Shown here: piece by piece, positions 33,718 through 44,484 of the stretch
How positions within the stretch are numbered: position 1 is the stretch's first letter
How the letters are laid out: every line of letters starts with the position of its first letter
Assembly (NCBI GenBank): GCA_037178625.1
Contig: CM074138.1
Location: 496,001-560,000, forward strand
Direction of reading: 5' to 3'
Source of the DNA: Skeletonema tropicum
Lineage: Eukaryota; Bacillariophyta; Thalassiosirophyceae; Thalassiosirales; Thalassiosiraceae
DNA: 64,000 bases
Program-made: the position numbers and the translations under genes
The notes under the pieces: model-generated
Told to the model about the DNA's origin: nothing
What the model saw: the letters and a program-made list of their open reading frames with translations, nothing else
Database searches by the model: none

Positions 33718-34896
33718 ATGATGATGAAGCAACTGTCAATGCACTCCTTCCTGTTGTTGCCACTATTCTTCTTTGTCATCGGCTCCTTCTTACAACGCGT
33801 GTCGTCCTTGTCTTCTTCATCATCATCGCAGCCCCAAACCAAATACATGTATCAACCTGACAAAAATTACAACATGCAAATCACATCACTCCATCGATAC
33901 GCCGTAAAGGGGTTGTCAGGCGATTCCATTAAATCTGTGGCGCTGCAACAGGGCGACGGTACATTTGAAGATGATCGAAGATTTGCTCTATTGTACGACG
34001 ATAATGGCGATAGGAACAACTTTGATCAAAACGATCCGCAGTGGTTGCACAAGGATAATTTTCTTTGTGCATTCACTGCTCCGGAACTTCTTGCCACTCT
34101 TCGTACGGAATACAAGGTCGAAGCTAATGATGGCAGAAGGGTACTTACTGTATGGAGTCGACACGGTAGCAACAAACAAGCTCCTTTACTGGTTGCTGAT
34201 TTGGCGTGTCAAGCTGGTCGTGATGAAACATCGAAATTCTTTTCAGATCTATCTGGTAAGAAAGTAGTTTGCGTTTGTGCAAGAAGTGATGTTGCAAAAT
34301 CATCAACAGGTAAAGACAAACATGACGGTAGTAGTGGAAGAGTCAAATCGCAACTGAGTGGAAAACACACTCATCAGTTTGGAAATACTTCGTCTGGAGT
34401 AAAGAATAATAATGGAGATACACGAACAATACACATTGTCAACTCGAATACAGTCAAACAATTCTCAAATGCAATACAGCATGATATTGAGCAAGAACAT
34501 AAAGAGGGTATAGATGGTCTTGAGAACGAATTTGAATCTAATCAACTAAATCCTACAAGATTTAGGCCCAATGTAGTGGTGGATGGGTTAGAGCCATGGT
34601 CGGAGTTTGATTTGATTGGCAAGACCATTGAAGTCGTTTCCAATCAAGACAATGATGCTGAAGGATATGGAACAAAATCGACTCCGCTAAGATTTCGAAT
34701 CACATCACGGACAGTACGTTGTGCAGGCATCGGAGTGGATCCGTTGCAACCTGAGTGGGGGGTTATTGATGTACCAAAGCTACTAACGAAGCATTTTCCT
34801 CAACATGGTCCATATCTTGGAATATATGCCGTGGTGGATGATTGCAGTTGCGGAAGCATTTGCGTAGGAGATACTTTTCGAGTTTTAGATAAATGA
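33718..34896 (+). CDS. MOSC-domain protein with signal peptide
   Basis: A single exon of 392 aa starting at the first of three Met codons, which opens a hydrophobic signal (SFLLLPLFFFVIGSFLQRVSS). Residues ~45-150 fit the MOSC N-terminal beta-barrel (ITSLHRYAVKGLSGDSIKSV, DDRRFALLYD). The C-terminal MOSC domain spans ~230-390 with FRPNVVVDG, the conserved Cys in RTVRCAGIGVDP and LGIYAVV. MOSC proteins bind molybdenum cofactor or handle sulfur, as in mARC and the Moco sulfurase tail. Two inserts of low complexity interrupt it. The signal suggests an organelle or secretory location, but its type cannot be fixed; no ASAF-like site is evident. Confidence 0.8.
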   Translation: MMMKQLSMHSFLLLPLFFFVIGSFLQRVSSLSSSSSSQPQTKYMYQPDKNYNMQITSLHRYAVKGLSGDSIKSVALQQGDGTFEDDRRFALLYDDNGDRNNFDQNDPQWLHKDNFLCAFTAPELLATLRTEYKVEANDGRRVLTVWSRHGSNKQAPLLVADLACQAGRDETSKFFSDLSGKKVVCVCARSDVAKSSTGKDKHDGSSGRVKSQLSGKHTHQFGNTSSGVKNNNGDTRTIHIVNSNTVKQFSNAIQHDIEQEHKEGIDGLENEFESNQLNPTRFRPNVVVDGLEPWSEFDLIGKTIEVVSNQDNDAEGYGTKSTPLRFRITSRTVRCAGIGVDPLQPEWGVIDVPKLLTKHFPQHGPYLGIYAVVDDCSCGSICVGDTFRVLDK

Positions 34897-34915
34897 GAGT
34901 CTAAATGCTATCAAT

Positions 34916-35615
34916 CTAGATGTTTTTGCGTTGCGAATAGCTTGAATCAATAGAAAGGAGCCAGAGGCACCGAGCAGCCCATAGCGATATCATTGGCAGA
35001 ACAATTAAGAAAGGTCTATCGTCGAGGTTCCATCCAGGAGCACCCCTGGCGTTGATAGCTGCAGCAAGGCACACTGGTGTTTGTTCAGGAATGGATAGTC
35101 AGTTGTTACAAATGCTAATTTGAGATGTGGTGTTGTAACAATAAAGTAATTATAATGAAGATCTTACCTATCGTCCAGTAGACCGTCACCCCAAGTGCTG
35201 CGGAAAGTGCCACGAAGTTTGATGTCAAAAGGCCAAAGCCAAGAAGTGGAATGTAAAATACGAGATCTCCAAACGCAAAGCCTAAAGAGGATATAAAATT
35301 TGTCAGATTTAATGCAAGGTAAGATTACATCATGTGCAGACGGCGACTCAATCTCAATGGTAGCTTACCTTTCCAGAATGCAACACCGACTTCTGTCACA
35401 ATTTTAGCGGAATCTTGTGTACCCATTCTGACGCCTAGGTCATAGTTAATTGCAGGTAAACCCTGTCAAAGGAATACATCAGAGTGTGAGATATGGAGTG
35501 GTAGAAAGGTAACGAGTTGATGCAAATGCAATTTCCTCTTCTTGTTTTGACCAACCTGTCCAATCAAGAGATACACAAATAGAGCCCACCCAGGATATTT
35601 TAACGTTGCACGCAT
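34916..35615 (-). CDS. Small multi-pass membrane protein, four exons
   Basis: Exons 35615..35556, 35462..35369, 35281..35168 and 35073..34916 give 141 aa with all phases matching. The chain starts MRATLKYPGWALFVYLLIGQ and continues NYDLGVRMGTQDSAKIVTEV, FGDLVFYIPLLGFGLL and LSAALGVTVYWTIVCLAAA, with a last hydrophobic stretch PFLIVLPMISLWAARCLWLL. I count four likely transmembrane helices. The pattern MGTQ...TEVG.AFW..FAFGDLV.YIPLL recalls small uncharacterised bacterial membrane proteins, from memory only. A further 5' exon upstream of 35615 cannot be ruled out. Function unknown. Confidence 0.65.
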
Positions 35616-35860
35616 TGCTTTATCATAAATGAAGCAGTGATATATGAGCAGGCGGCGTCTGGATAAGTATCGTACCGAAGTATCTCCGATCTCCGATGCG
35701 AACACGAACGCGAACACCGCTATCTATCAACCTGTGTTAGCCCCTGATCAAATGATTTTGTCATTTTCAACCACGAGCGAAAGTTGAGAGTGAGTCACCA
35801 TGGCGGAAAAAAGCCGACCTTCACATCATTTTATGAGGTCGTCATAATAACGTTGTAACA

Positions 35861-37342
35861 ATGAAAACCAGCATCATCTTCTTGTCTCTATGCGTCTCCG
35901 TCAGTGGATGGGGACTGCTCCCACCGCCACCTTTTGTAGCTCTCAAGAAGTCGAAGAGCCTCTGCAAAAAGAAGTGTTTGCTCCCACCACCGCCACCACC
36001 TCTTGTAGCTAAGAAGCTCATTTGCAAGAAGAAGAAAAAGAAGAACAATCTCAAGAAGAAGCTCATTCTCGGCGGTGCCGCAGCTGCAGGATTAGGATTG
36101 GGCGGAGCTGTGGCTGTTGGAGGCGCGGCGGTGGCACTTAACCAACTCAATAATGGTGTAGTGTACGAGCCTGAACCAGGTTCATTGGATGGCCAAGTAG
36201 TACTCATTACTGGTGCCTCGTCAGGTCTTGGTTTGGAAAGTGCCAAACGATTAGCAGCAGCAGGTGCGACTGTTGTGCTTACATCCCGTACCAAGTCAAA
36301 GGGAGAACAGGCTGTTGAGGATGTAAAGACATATCTTGTAGACAAAGTAGATGATGCCAAATTGTACAGTCTTGAGTTAGATCTTGACGATTTGGATCAA
36401 GTGAAGCAGTTTCCTGAATCTTTCAAAGAATTGGGACTGGGTGATATCTCGATTTTGATGAATAACGCTGGAGTGATGGCTATCCCCCAGAAGGAGTTGA
36501 CCAAAGATGGATTTGAGAGAACTTTCTCTTCATGCCATCTCGGTCATTTTTGTTTAACGGCTGGTATGTTTCCTTATCTCTCGCGTGATGGAGCCAAGGT
36601 GATCAATGTTGCATCTTCAGCTGCCTACTTTGCCGCACTTGGCTTGGACATTGACAACCTCAATGGGGAAAGATCGTATTCACCGTGGTCATCTTACGGT
36701 CAATCAAAACTGGCCAACATTCTCTTCACAAACGAGCTTCAGAAGAGAGCAGATGCGGCAGGTTTGGACTGGTTGACCACTGTGTCACTGCATCCTGGCG
36801 TTGTCGACACTGACCTTTCTCGTTACATCGTCGGAGAAGAAAAGTTTCAAGAGATGAAAAACAGTGATTCATTCAGTATTGAGTCTCTAGCGTCAAGGGC
36901 CACTTCTCTGTTCACATTAACACCTGAACAAGGAGCAAACAATCAAGTATTCCTGGCGGCTGGAGCTGATGGCAAACTTGTGAAAGGAGCATATTATGAC
37001 GATATGAAGGTGAAGGACAAGCCGGGATTCATGAAGGATGAAGATAAGGCAGCATCTCTTTGGGAAATCAGTGAAGAATATGCTGGATTGACTTTTGATC
37101 TGACTGGCCTTGATAAAGCAGTTGATGGTGAAGTGGTTGAGGAGGCAATTGAAGAAGCAGTAATTGCAGTATTGGAAGAAAACATTGAAGAGGCAGCTGA
37201 AGCAGAAATTGATGATGACGCTTCTGAAGAAAGCGTAAGTGAGGCCACAGAAGAGGAAGATGCAGACGAAGAAACAGATTCCTCTGCAGAAGATGAATCG
37301 TATGAAGAGAAAGAAAGCGAGAGTGATGACAGCAGTAAATAA
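35861..37342 (+). CDS. Short-chain dehydrogenase/reductase with N-terminal signal and acidic tail
   Basis: A single exon of 493 aa. MKTSIIFLSLCVSVSG is a signal peptide followed directly by Trp, compatible with a heterokont plastid presequence. A basic, Pro-rich stretch and a Gly/Ala hydrophobic segment (LILGGAAAAGLGLGG) come next. The SDR domain covers ~105-390: VVLITGASSGLGLESAKRL (NAD(P)-binding), NNAGVM, NVASSAAY, and catalytic Tyr and Lys in SSYGQSKLAN, then HPGVVDTDLSR. It resembles the retinol dehydrogenase/protochlorophyllide-reductase-like group. The last ~90 residues are almost wholly Glu, Asp, Ser and Ala, an unusual tail for an SDR. Substrate unknown. Confidence 0.85.
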   Translation: MKTSIIFLSLCVSVSGWGLLPPPPFVALKKSKSLCKKKCLLPPPPPPLVAKKLICKKKKKKNNLKKKLILGGAAAAGLGLGGAVAVGGAAVALNQLNNGVVYEPEPGSLDGQVVLITGASSGLGLESAKRLAAAGATVVLTSRTKSKGEQAVEDVKTYLVDKVDDAKLYSLELDLDDLDQVKQFPESFKELGLGDISILMNNAGVMAIPQKELTKDGFERTFSSCHLGHFCLTAGMFPYLSRDGAKVINVASSAAYFAALGLDIDNLNGERSYSPWSSYGQSKLANILFTNELQKRADAAGLDWLTTVSLHPGVVDTDLSRYIVGEEKFQEMKNSDSFSIESLASRATSLFTLTPEQGANNQVFLAAGADGKLVKGAYYDDMKVKDKPGFMKDEDKAASLWEISEEYAGLTFDLTGLDKAVDGEVVEEAIEEAVIAVLEENIEEAAEAEIDDDASEESVSEATEEEDADEETDSSAEDESYEEKESESDDSSK

Positions 37343-37422
37343 GAGATAATTGTTCAGTAGTATAATGTTGTCTAATTTTGTCTGCACTGTGCAATCTTAT
37401 CTTGTAACCTACAACGCATTGC

Positions 37423-39771
37423 CTACGACCGTCGATAAACATCTTTCGTTGTCCATATCAGTCCAACACTGGATAGGATGCATGTGAGCGATAATAGGGA
37501 CACAATCAAATGAGACAATTGGAAGCATTCAGATCCAAAGCATTTATTGCCTTCAGTTTCGTGGTCATCATAGACAGTCTGTGCAACAAATTTAGACAAC
37601 AAAAGTGTACCAGCAGCAGATGAAAACCCGTCGAAAAACAAGTAGTTGGCACCAACGTTGAGTGTGCCGAACACTTCTCCCGTTATCAGTACCATCAGAG
37701 GCCACACCATTCCGAACGCAATCCCTGAGAGTGTCACGCCTAAAGCAAATCCCTCTTCCGTGGTTGCAATTGCCAAGGAGAAATGAGCTGCAGCACTGAT
37801 AATTGAAGCAACCACCAAAAAGGCTGGTCTTGCGAGTCCCTTTCCACCAGAGGACAAGTGACCGCAGAACCAGGGTAGATTCCATGACAAGGCAGCCTCT
37901 GAAAGTGCACCCGTAACAACTCTAGAAGCTGCTTGAGCTGCACTAAAGAGCGCAAGACTGGCAGGTGTAAGATCAGCATCAAAGCCAAGCGCTTCCGTCA
38001 TTTGACCAATGTTATTCGTCATGACAGTCCCCCCACCAACTATAATTACGCACGTCCAAGCCATTAGCCAGGCAGACAAAGTTCTCAACATTTCTAGCAT
38101 TGTATAATTCCTTTCGGATTCAATTTTGTTTTCTATATCTGGACTCTTTCTGTACCGGCGGGTTCTTTCCACAGGAACATCTTCATCCTGTAGAAATGTT
38201 TGTTCCAATTCTTCTTCATTGTCTTCATTGTTGTCATCACTGCCGTCATCATCGTCATAACTAAAGTCTTGTGTGCTTCTGTCGTGTATCGTTCCTTCTT
38301 CCACCCCTTCTTTTCTAGGTGGTATTACCAGCAGACTTAGCGCAGGACCCCACCATAGCATTAGTAGAAGGAATGCCGCACCCCAGTGATGTTCAGGAGA
38401 AGAAGATGATTGTGAGGATAATTTTCTTCTTGCAAAATTCATCAGTGACGTAGTAGCTGATGACATTCCATCATTTGCAAAAAATGAAAAGTCTTCATCC
38501 CATTCATTATTTGATGATGCTGCTCTTTCGTTTATTATCAAAGAACCCGGAGCCACACTATTGCCGTCATCACCACCACCACCACCGCCGCCACCATGCC
38601 GACCATTATCGATTTTGTCTTCCTCAATCTCAATCAGACTCGTTCCAATCACCCAAACACCCAACAATATCAAACCAGCATATACAACTCGAAAATGAAC
38701 ACTTCGTGTCCCGTCTCTTCTATTTTTGAATGGTGACGCTCTCGATGTTTGTTTTGGTAATAGGCATAGTGCAGGGAGTACTGCTGCCAAGAATGAAAGT
38801 GCTGCTGCCATGATGAGGAAATTGAGCGAGTTTAACTCTGGATTTTGAGGAATGTCATCCGATGCAACAAAGTTAGATGATGTCGACGATGATGTACTAG
38901 CAGGTAGCATCATCATCTTCATCGATGTCAACAATGCAGCAGCAACAGCAGGTCCACCAGCTGCACCACCACCCCCCGAACTCCCAAACAACGCACTAAA
39001 CAAACATACATATACACCACTCCCCACACCGACATACCCCTTCGCACACCCCACCGCCTTTCCTTTTGTACCCTTCCCACAACTCTCCACAATCACCTTG
39101 AATACACTCCCCGTAACCAATGCACATCCCACAAATATCAATATTCCCAACACACTCAATAAAATCATTACTAAAGTCATATTCTCAATCTTCCATCGTT
39201 CCGTCACAATCAACCAATATAACGTCAAATGAAAGGCATTCCCCATCCCACCCAACACAATTGCAAATTTTGCCCCATAGGAATCTACCACCATGCCCGG
39301 CATCCAACTTAGTATGCCAGCACAGAAGGCTGCACTGGAGAGTGTATCTAATTGATTTTGGGTGAGGTGTAACGAGGATTTAAGGGCGTTGGAGTAGAAG
39401 GAGAAGGCGTAGCTGGTTGCTCCCGTGGTTAGGGCGGCCATGTAGCAGGCCGATAGGAGGGGGAGGTTGGTTTGCTGTTGTTGCTGTTTCGATTGCTGGT
39501 GTTGTTGTTGTGTCGATAATTCACCTTGCTCGGAATTGTGATTGGTCAAATTATTATTATTGTCATGTAATAGACTGCCACCACCATCGGAATGTTCGGA
39601 TGTTAGTGATTCTCTATCATCAATATTCAAAGATGACATCAATTGATGGGGGTGGTGATTACTACTGTGATTACTGTTATTTGCATCATTATGATCACCG
39701 TATCCCGATGATGCTACCGATAGTTCATCAAAGTCAAGATTTCTAGATGACTCTAGATTTTGCAAGACCAT
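37423..39771 (-). CDS. Nodulin-like major facilitator superfamily transporter
   Basis: A single exon of about 782 aa from the first ATG (MVLQNLESS). An Asn/His/Gln-rich cytosolic N-terminus precedes the first helix bundle (LLSACYMAALTTGATSYAFS, GILSWMPGMVVDSYGAKFAI). A very long central loop, about 200 residues and acidic (DDDDGSDDNNEDNEEELE), separates it from the second bundle (AWTCVIIVGGGTVMTNNIGQ, GMVWPLMVLITGEVFG, NVGANYLFFDGFSSAAGTLL). The NIGQ and GANY/FFD motifs fit the nodulin-like MFS branch. Substrate unknown. It is transcribed towards the SDR gene, with 3' ends ~80 bp apart, and divergently from the carotenoid oxygenase. Confidence 0.82.
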   Translation of the reverse strand: MVLQNLESSRNLDFDELSVASSGYGDHNDANNSNHSSNHHPHQLMSSLNIDDRESLTSEHSDGGGSLLHDNNNNLTNHNSEQGELSTQQQHQQSKQQQQQTNLPLLSACYMAALTTGATSYAFSFYSNALKSSLHLTQNQLDTLSSAAFCAGILSWMPGMVVDSYGAKFAIVLGGMGNAFHLTLYWLIVTERWKIENMTLVMILLSVLGILIFVGCALVTGSVFKVIVESCGKGTKGKAVGCAKGYVGVGSGVYVCLFSALFGSSGGGGAAGGPAVAAALLTSMKMMMLPASTSSSTSSNFVASDDIPQNPELNSLNFLIMAAALSFLAAVLPALCLLPKQTSRASPFKNRRDGTRSVHFRVVYAGLILLGVWVIGTSLIEIEEDKIDNGRHGGGGGGGGDDGNSVAPGSLIINERAASSNNEWDEDFSFFANDGMSSATTSLMNFARRKLSSQSSSSPEHHWGAAFLLLMLWWGPALSLLVIPPRKEGVEEGTIHDRSTQDFSYDDDDGSDDNNEDNEEELEQTFLQDEDVPVERTRRYRKSPDIENKIESERNYTMLEMLRTLSAWLMAWTCVIIVGGGTVMTNNIGQMTEALGFDADLTPASLALFSAAQAASRVVTGALSEAALSWNLPWFCGHLSSGGKGLARPAFLVVASIISAAAHFSLAIATTEEGFALGVTLSGIAFGMVWPLMVLITGEVFGTLNVGANYLFFDGFSSAAGTLLLSKFVAQTVYDDHETEGNKCFGSECFQLSHLIVSLLSLTCILSSVGLIWTTKDVYRRS

Positions 39772-40243
39772 TCTATTGTTGTTGATGTAATATGCTGTGT
39801 TACAAATTCTGCGTGTCAAAGCTGCAGATACATAAAATTATGAGTCTGCCTTATTATAGCCTTAGATGTTGTATGTCCGGCGATGCGATAGGGAGCAAGA
39901 GCGACGTTTACAGCAGATAAGTAGTGATGTCGACACCGCACGATCACCCCCGCCACTATGAGCTGTACTCTCTCTAGAGGCAGAGAGCAGCGAGACAAGT
40001 TTGGACAGAGACAGAGCTTGCAATACTGTCAACGTGTTGTGCATGGCGTGCGTGATCAATGAAAAAGTTGACGCCGCGGAATGACTATTAGAACGCGCTA
40101 CGACTCGTGACTAATGTCTGGATGCCCCATACTCGTGATCAATGATAATAGATGCGACATTCTACTGTCACATCTCCCGCGAATTCTTTTCCGATCAGAA
40201 TCGAGAGAGCAATATCGATCAAAAAAGCATTTTTGCCGCAGCA

Positions 40244-40361
40244 AAGAACAAATGCATAGCATTGGTGAAGTGACGCACGAACTGACTTATAACCACCCCA
40301 TTGAAGGTTCAAAGAACAAATGCAAACAGCATTGGTGATAGTGACGCACGAACTTGACTTG
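40244..40361 (+). repeat. Imperfect direct repeat upstream of the carotenoid oxygenase
   Basis: AAAGAACAAATGCA..AGCATTGGTGA.AGTGACGCACGAACT.GACTT occurs at 40244-40289 and again at 40312-40361. It ends ~70 bp before the oxygenase start codon, within the intergenic region shared with the MFS gene, so it may carry repeated regulatory sites (note TGACGCAC). Confidence 0.65.
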
Positions 40362-40433
40362 CAATCATTCTCTATTAGCATTGGCTCTTTGCAACAGAAG
40401 CCATCATTATTTGACCAGTAAAATATATATATC

Positions 40434-42749
40434 ATGTATATAGCTTTGCAAATGATGACACTCAAAACTGGCATCATCATCCTATGCGGGTTCAACAATG
40501 CCTCGGCATTCTTGGTGCATCAGAGTTCCATCGCTGCCATTCATCAGGCAAGTACGACGGCAAGTCATTCTGGTCGCCACTTTTATAACAACATCATGAA
40601 ACCTCTCTACTACAAGCTACCTGATCCAGATGATGATTCAGCTCTTCTGCCGCCTCCGTTCCAAGCAACTGCGACAGTGAAACAGTCGAAGTCCGGTCGC
40701 TTCTCTTCGAATGCTGTGAGACCTCTTTACTACAAATCATCTGCAGATGATGATGATGATTCACCTCCTCATTTTTCGTTCGATAACACCAATCCAAATG
40801 ACGATGCATCAACATCTCCAGCATCCTCGTCATCCTCCTCCACTACAACATCACCAAGACCTCCTCGCCGATCCTTCCTGCACCAACTAGACCGTTTCCT
40901 AACATCTCTTCAAGACACATCGAGCCATCTCAAGAAACATACCTTTCTAGCTGGAAACTTTGCTCCAGTCGCAGAGGAGCATGTTCAAGTACCTGTTCAA
41001 GTTGTGGAGGGACGTATACCGGATGGATTGGATGGTGCATTTTGTCGGAATGGACCCAATCCAGTGGTTGGCCAGATGAGAAAGAGATATCATTGGGTAA
41101 GTCTCTTTTGTGCTGAGGTTGGATTGAGTTGCATGCATTATTGTTTCATTTTGATCATCAACTCTCTCTTACCTTCTTACCTCCTTTCTACTACTACAAT
41201 CCTCATGTACCTCTCTCTCTCTTTCTAGTTTGATGGTCACGCCATGCTACACACACTCATGATCAAAGAAGGCAAGGCAACCTACACCAATCAATTCATA
41301 CCCTGTCCTAGATATCAAATTGAACAAGAGCTCGGAGAAGAATACTTTCCCACCATTGGTGAATACAAGGGTCTCGTGGGACTCTTGAAGCTATCCTTTC
41401 ATCCTCAATTGGTCAAACAGAAGATTGATGACTTGAAGCAAGTTGCTCCGCCCAACACCAATGTCCTCATGTGGAACAGCAAGTTTTATTGCTTGAATGA
41501 AGCGGCTTTACCAATGGAATGTCGTATGTATCCCGATGGACGATTGGAGTACTTGGGGTATGAGACTTTCAATGGAGTTCTGGACTACCCTGTTTCGGCT
41601 CATCCCGTGATGGATGGAGAAGATGATCTCATCTTTCATTCATATTCTGTTGACGAGCAGCTAATTGAGGAACACGGTACGATGAAAGTAGGAACATACA
41701 ACTCCAAGCAGCAAATAGTCAGCACCTATCTTGTACCTACTCCATCCAAGAAGCACGTTTCCTTTGCTCATAGTATCATCACTACTGATAACTTTATCTT
41801 GGTATGGGATTGCAGCGTTCATTTCCAGACCGATGCCTTGTTCTACGGAGGCAGCTTCTTCAAAAGTACGAAGCACTCTCTGAAATTTGGACTCATACCC
41901 AAGGGTTGTGCAACGAGCCGGGATGATGTCATTTGGATCGATTCGAATGAGTCAGGAGCTATCGTTCACCCGTTACATGCGTGGGAAGAGGAAGAAGAGA
42001 AGTTTCAGGATGGGAAGCTGGTTTCTTCTCGTACCATCATCAAATTGTGGAGTCCGTTTAGCAAGGATCTTGAGCTCGACTTGAACAAGGCCAATACGTT
42101 TCACATGATCGAGTATGCAATTGACGTTCAGGCCAAGTCTGTCTCGCGAGAGGTCATTGATGATACTATCAACTCGGAGTTCTCGGTGATGCCGCAACGA
42201 GCAAAGCCTCCATCTTCATTTGTTGCCGCGCCCTCCTTTGCATCTTCGTCAGCTTTGAATGAGAGCAGGCTCGTCAATGAGGAAACTGTTCAAAGTACAA
42301 CGAAGAAATACAGCACTCTCTCGTATGATGATCGATATGGGTTCACTGCCATACTTGGAGATCAAGGCCATTTCATCGGTTATGCCAAATGGGATTTTGT
42401 CCGGCGACGCTTGGATAGCACAGTCTATTATGGCAAAGATGAGATTGGAGGAGAGCCAACAGTCGTTCGCGCTACTGATAATAAGATTTACATCGGCTGC
42501 TACACCTACAATGAGCAGGAATCACAAAGCTCCTTCATCATTTACAACGAAGATGGTGAAAAGGTTTGTCGTTTGCAGATGCCTTACAGAGTTCCGTACG
42601 GCTTCCATGGGCAGTTCATTTCTGGTGAAGATCTTGAAAAGCATTTTGAGTATCATGAAAGTAGACCCTCCAGCGAGTTGAAAGATATGGAAGAAGAAAC
42701 GTACCGGCTGCTTGTACAGCAAATGATGACAATGATGACATTTCCTTGA
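40434..42749 (+). CDS. Plastid-targeted carotenoid cleavage oxygenase
   Basis: Exons 40434..41096 and 41229..42749 give 727 aa, joined as RYHW|FDGHAM. The stretch MMTLKTGIIILCGFNNASA|F is a signal peptide with an ASA-F site, the diatom plastid-import mark; the in-frame ATG at 40452 starts it more directly. After a low-complexity linker with an internal duplication (two PLYYK stretches), the RPE65/CCD propeller runs ~180-720. The four iron-binding His are in SAHPVMDG, FAHSIITTDNF, IVHPLHAWEE and YGFHGQFI. It would split a carotenoid or apocarotenoid double bond with O2. Which CCD class cannot be told by eye. Confidence 0.9.
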
Positions 42750-42882
42750 ACTCAAGATAGAGAAACAACGATGTGTATAAGGATGTAAATAATGTAATAT
42801 GTATAGCTCAAATGTGTTCAACAGAATCTCTAGAGTCCAATCAATCACTGCCATCTCTATTATTTAAACATTACTTCGTTTC

Positions 42883-44484
42883 CTACATTTCGTACATTGA
42901 GCTGTCCTTGTTACTGTTGCGACCAGTGCGCTTCTGCCTTGAATAATTAAGCTGCATGCTATTCGACTTGCGTCCGCCGTACTGCTGCATTAGTTCTTTC
43001 TGCCGTTTTGCGGAGTATTCTGCCCTACTGATAGTCGATTGACTTCTCGAGGGTGTCTTTTTTGATGGCGTAGTTTCGCTTTTACTTCTTGTTTGTGTAG
43101 AAGATGACTGAAGTGCAGACTTCCTTTTAATCGGTGCTGTAGTAGGAGAATTCGACCTCGAAGTCTGCTGAGTCGATCCCTCTCTCTCTTCTTTCCATGG
43201 TGCAAATTCATCTTCTTCATCACGTGCATCTGATGGGTCTTCACTACTTTGACCAGCAGCACCATTAAAGCTTCTTGCACGAGTTTTAGCAGAAACATTG
43301 TTCTTTGCAAGGGTGCTAGCATCAAACGTCCTACCTCTCTTGAAATCAACACTGCCTAATTCACTGCTGCCACTGAAGGAAGTCTTGCCACTTCTCACAG
43401 AACTAGCCGATGAACTCTTGGACGATTTCCCAAAGAAGGCTTCACTCAATGCTAGGTTGGCATGTTTCAACCACATTTTATTGACGTAAAAGTTGACATT
43501 ATCCTGTACGTCATCCGGTGATGCACGAAAGTCTCGATGAATAGGAGCATTCATCTCCTTCATAACCCGAGTACCGTTGATAAAGTCTGTAAGAGCAGTG
43601 ACGTAAAGAAGTCTTCTCTTCGATTCAATCGCATTATGCCCAAGATCTTCCACAAACATTGGTTTCCAACGATACCGTTCCGGAATAGCACTGAGTAAGC
43701 GTGGAGCATGCCAAAACGGCACCACGACATCTCGTTTTCCGTGGATAATGATTGTCGGGCATCGAATATTCCTTGCCCGTTTCTCATTGTTGAACATGTC
43801 TCCGACCAATCTCATGTCAAGACCATTCATATCAGTGACAACCTTGTAAACACTGAGAAAGGCCGAGTGGAGGATGAGACCACCCACAGATTGACCTTGC
43901 ATGGCAGTCTTGGCAGCAAGGTAGCACGCAGGACCACCACCCAGTGATCGTCCATACAGAATGATCGACGAGGGTGGAGTCTTTCGCACCTGCGTCAGGT
44001 ACTCATACGCCGCATCAATATTTCTATACAACATGTTCTCACTTGGCTTTTCACCAATGGGCAAACTCAACCCATAGCCAGTATAGTCAAAGGCCAAAAT
44101 GTTCACTGAGAGTTTCTTCGCCAATTCCTTCATCCGTTCAAACATCATTCCCAAATCTTCGGCATTGCCATGACAAAAGAGGATGGTCTGCGTAGCGTTA
44201 CGGCGCCGAATATAAAAGGCTGGTATCTTATACTTAACACCATTGCGCACATTTTTGTATCGTCTATCGGCCGAGTTGTCCTCACTCAAGAAGGAGTTGT
44301 CCAAGCTGGCCAGGTCGGCTTCGGGGTCGGATGTGCACCCGATCGATGCACCGCAGGGACCACCTTCGACACCGGGTACTGTGAGAGGGGTTATGACGTC
44401 AACATCAAGATAGAAGTAGTTTTCTTCGGCCATTTTGGTTGGCTTGGGTGGACGGAAGACGAGTGATGAGACCTTGGCACCCAT
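42883..44484 (-). CDS. ABHD17/Bem46-like serine hydrolase with N-myristoylation signal
   Basis: A single exon of 533 aa. It opens MGAKVSS, a good N-myristoylation site, so membrane anchoring is likely. The alpha/beta-hydrolase core covers ~85-310: LFCHGNAEDLG (oxyanion), FDYTGYGLS, the nucleophile elbow YGRSLGGGP with its Ser, HGKRDVVVPF (Asp) and DLGHNAIE (His). These match ABHD17 depalmitoylases, which act on acylated membrane proteins. The final ~200 residues are Ser/Arg/Lys-rich and disordered, not usual for the family, and may be a phosphorylated tail. Confidence 0.87.
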   Translation of the reverse strand: MGAKVSSLVFRPPKPTKMAEENYFYLDVDVITPLTVPGVEGGPCGASIGCTSDPEADLASLDNSFLSEDNSADRRYKNVRNGVKYKIPAFYIRRRNATQTILFCHGNAEDLGMMFERMKELAKKLSVNILAFDYTGYGLSLPIGEKPSENMLYRNIDAAYEYLTQVRKTPPSSIILYGRSLGGGPACYLAAKTAMQGQSVGGLILHSAFLSVYKVVTDMNGLDMRLVGDMFNNEKRARNIRCPTIIIHGKRDVVVPFWHAPRLLSAIPERYRWKPMFVEDLGHNAIESKRRLLYVTALTDFINGTRVMKEMNAPIHRDFRASPDDVQDNVNFYVNKMWLKHANLALSEAFFGKSSKSSSASSVRSGKTSFSGSSELGSVDFKRGRTFDASTLAKNNVSAKTRARSFNGAAGQSSEDPSDARDEEDEFAPWKEEREGSTQQTSRSNSPTTAPIKRKSALQSSSTQTRSKSETTPSKKTPSRSQSTISRAEYSAKRQKELMQQYGGRKSNSMQLNYSRQKRTGRNSNKDSSMYEM

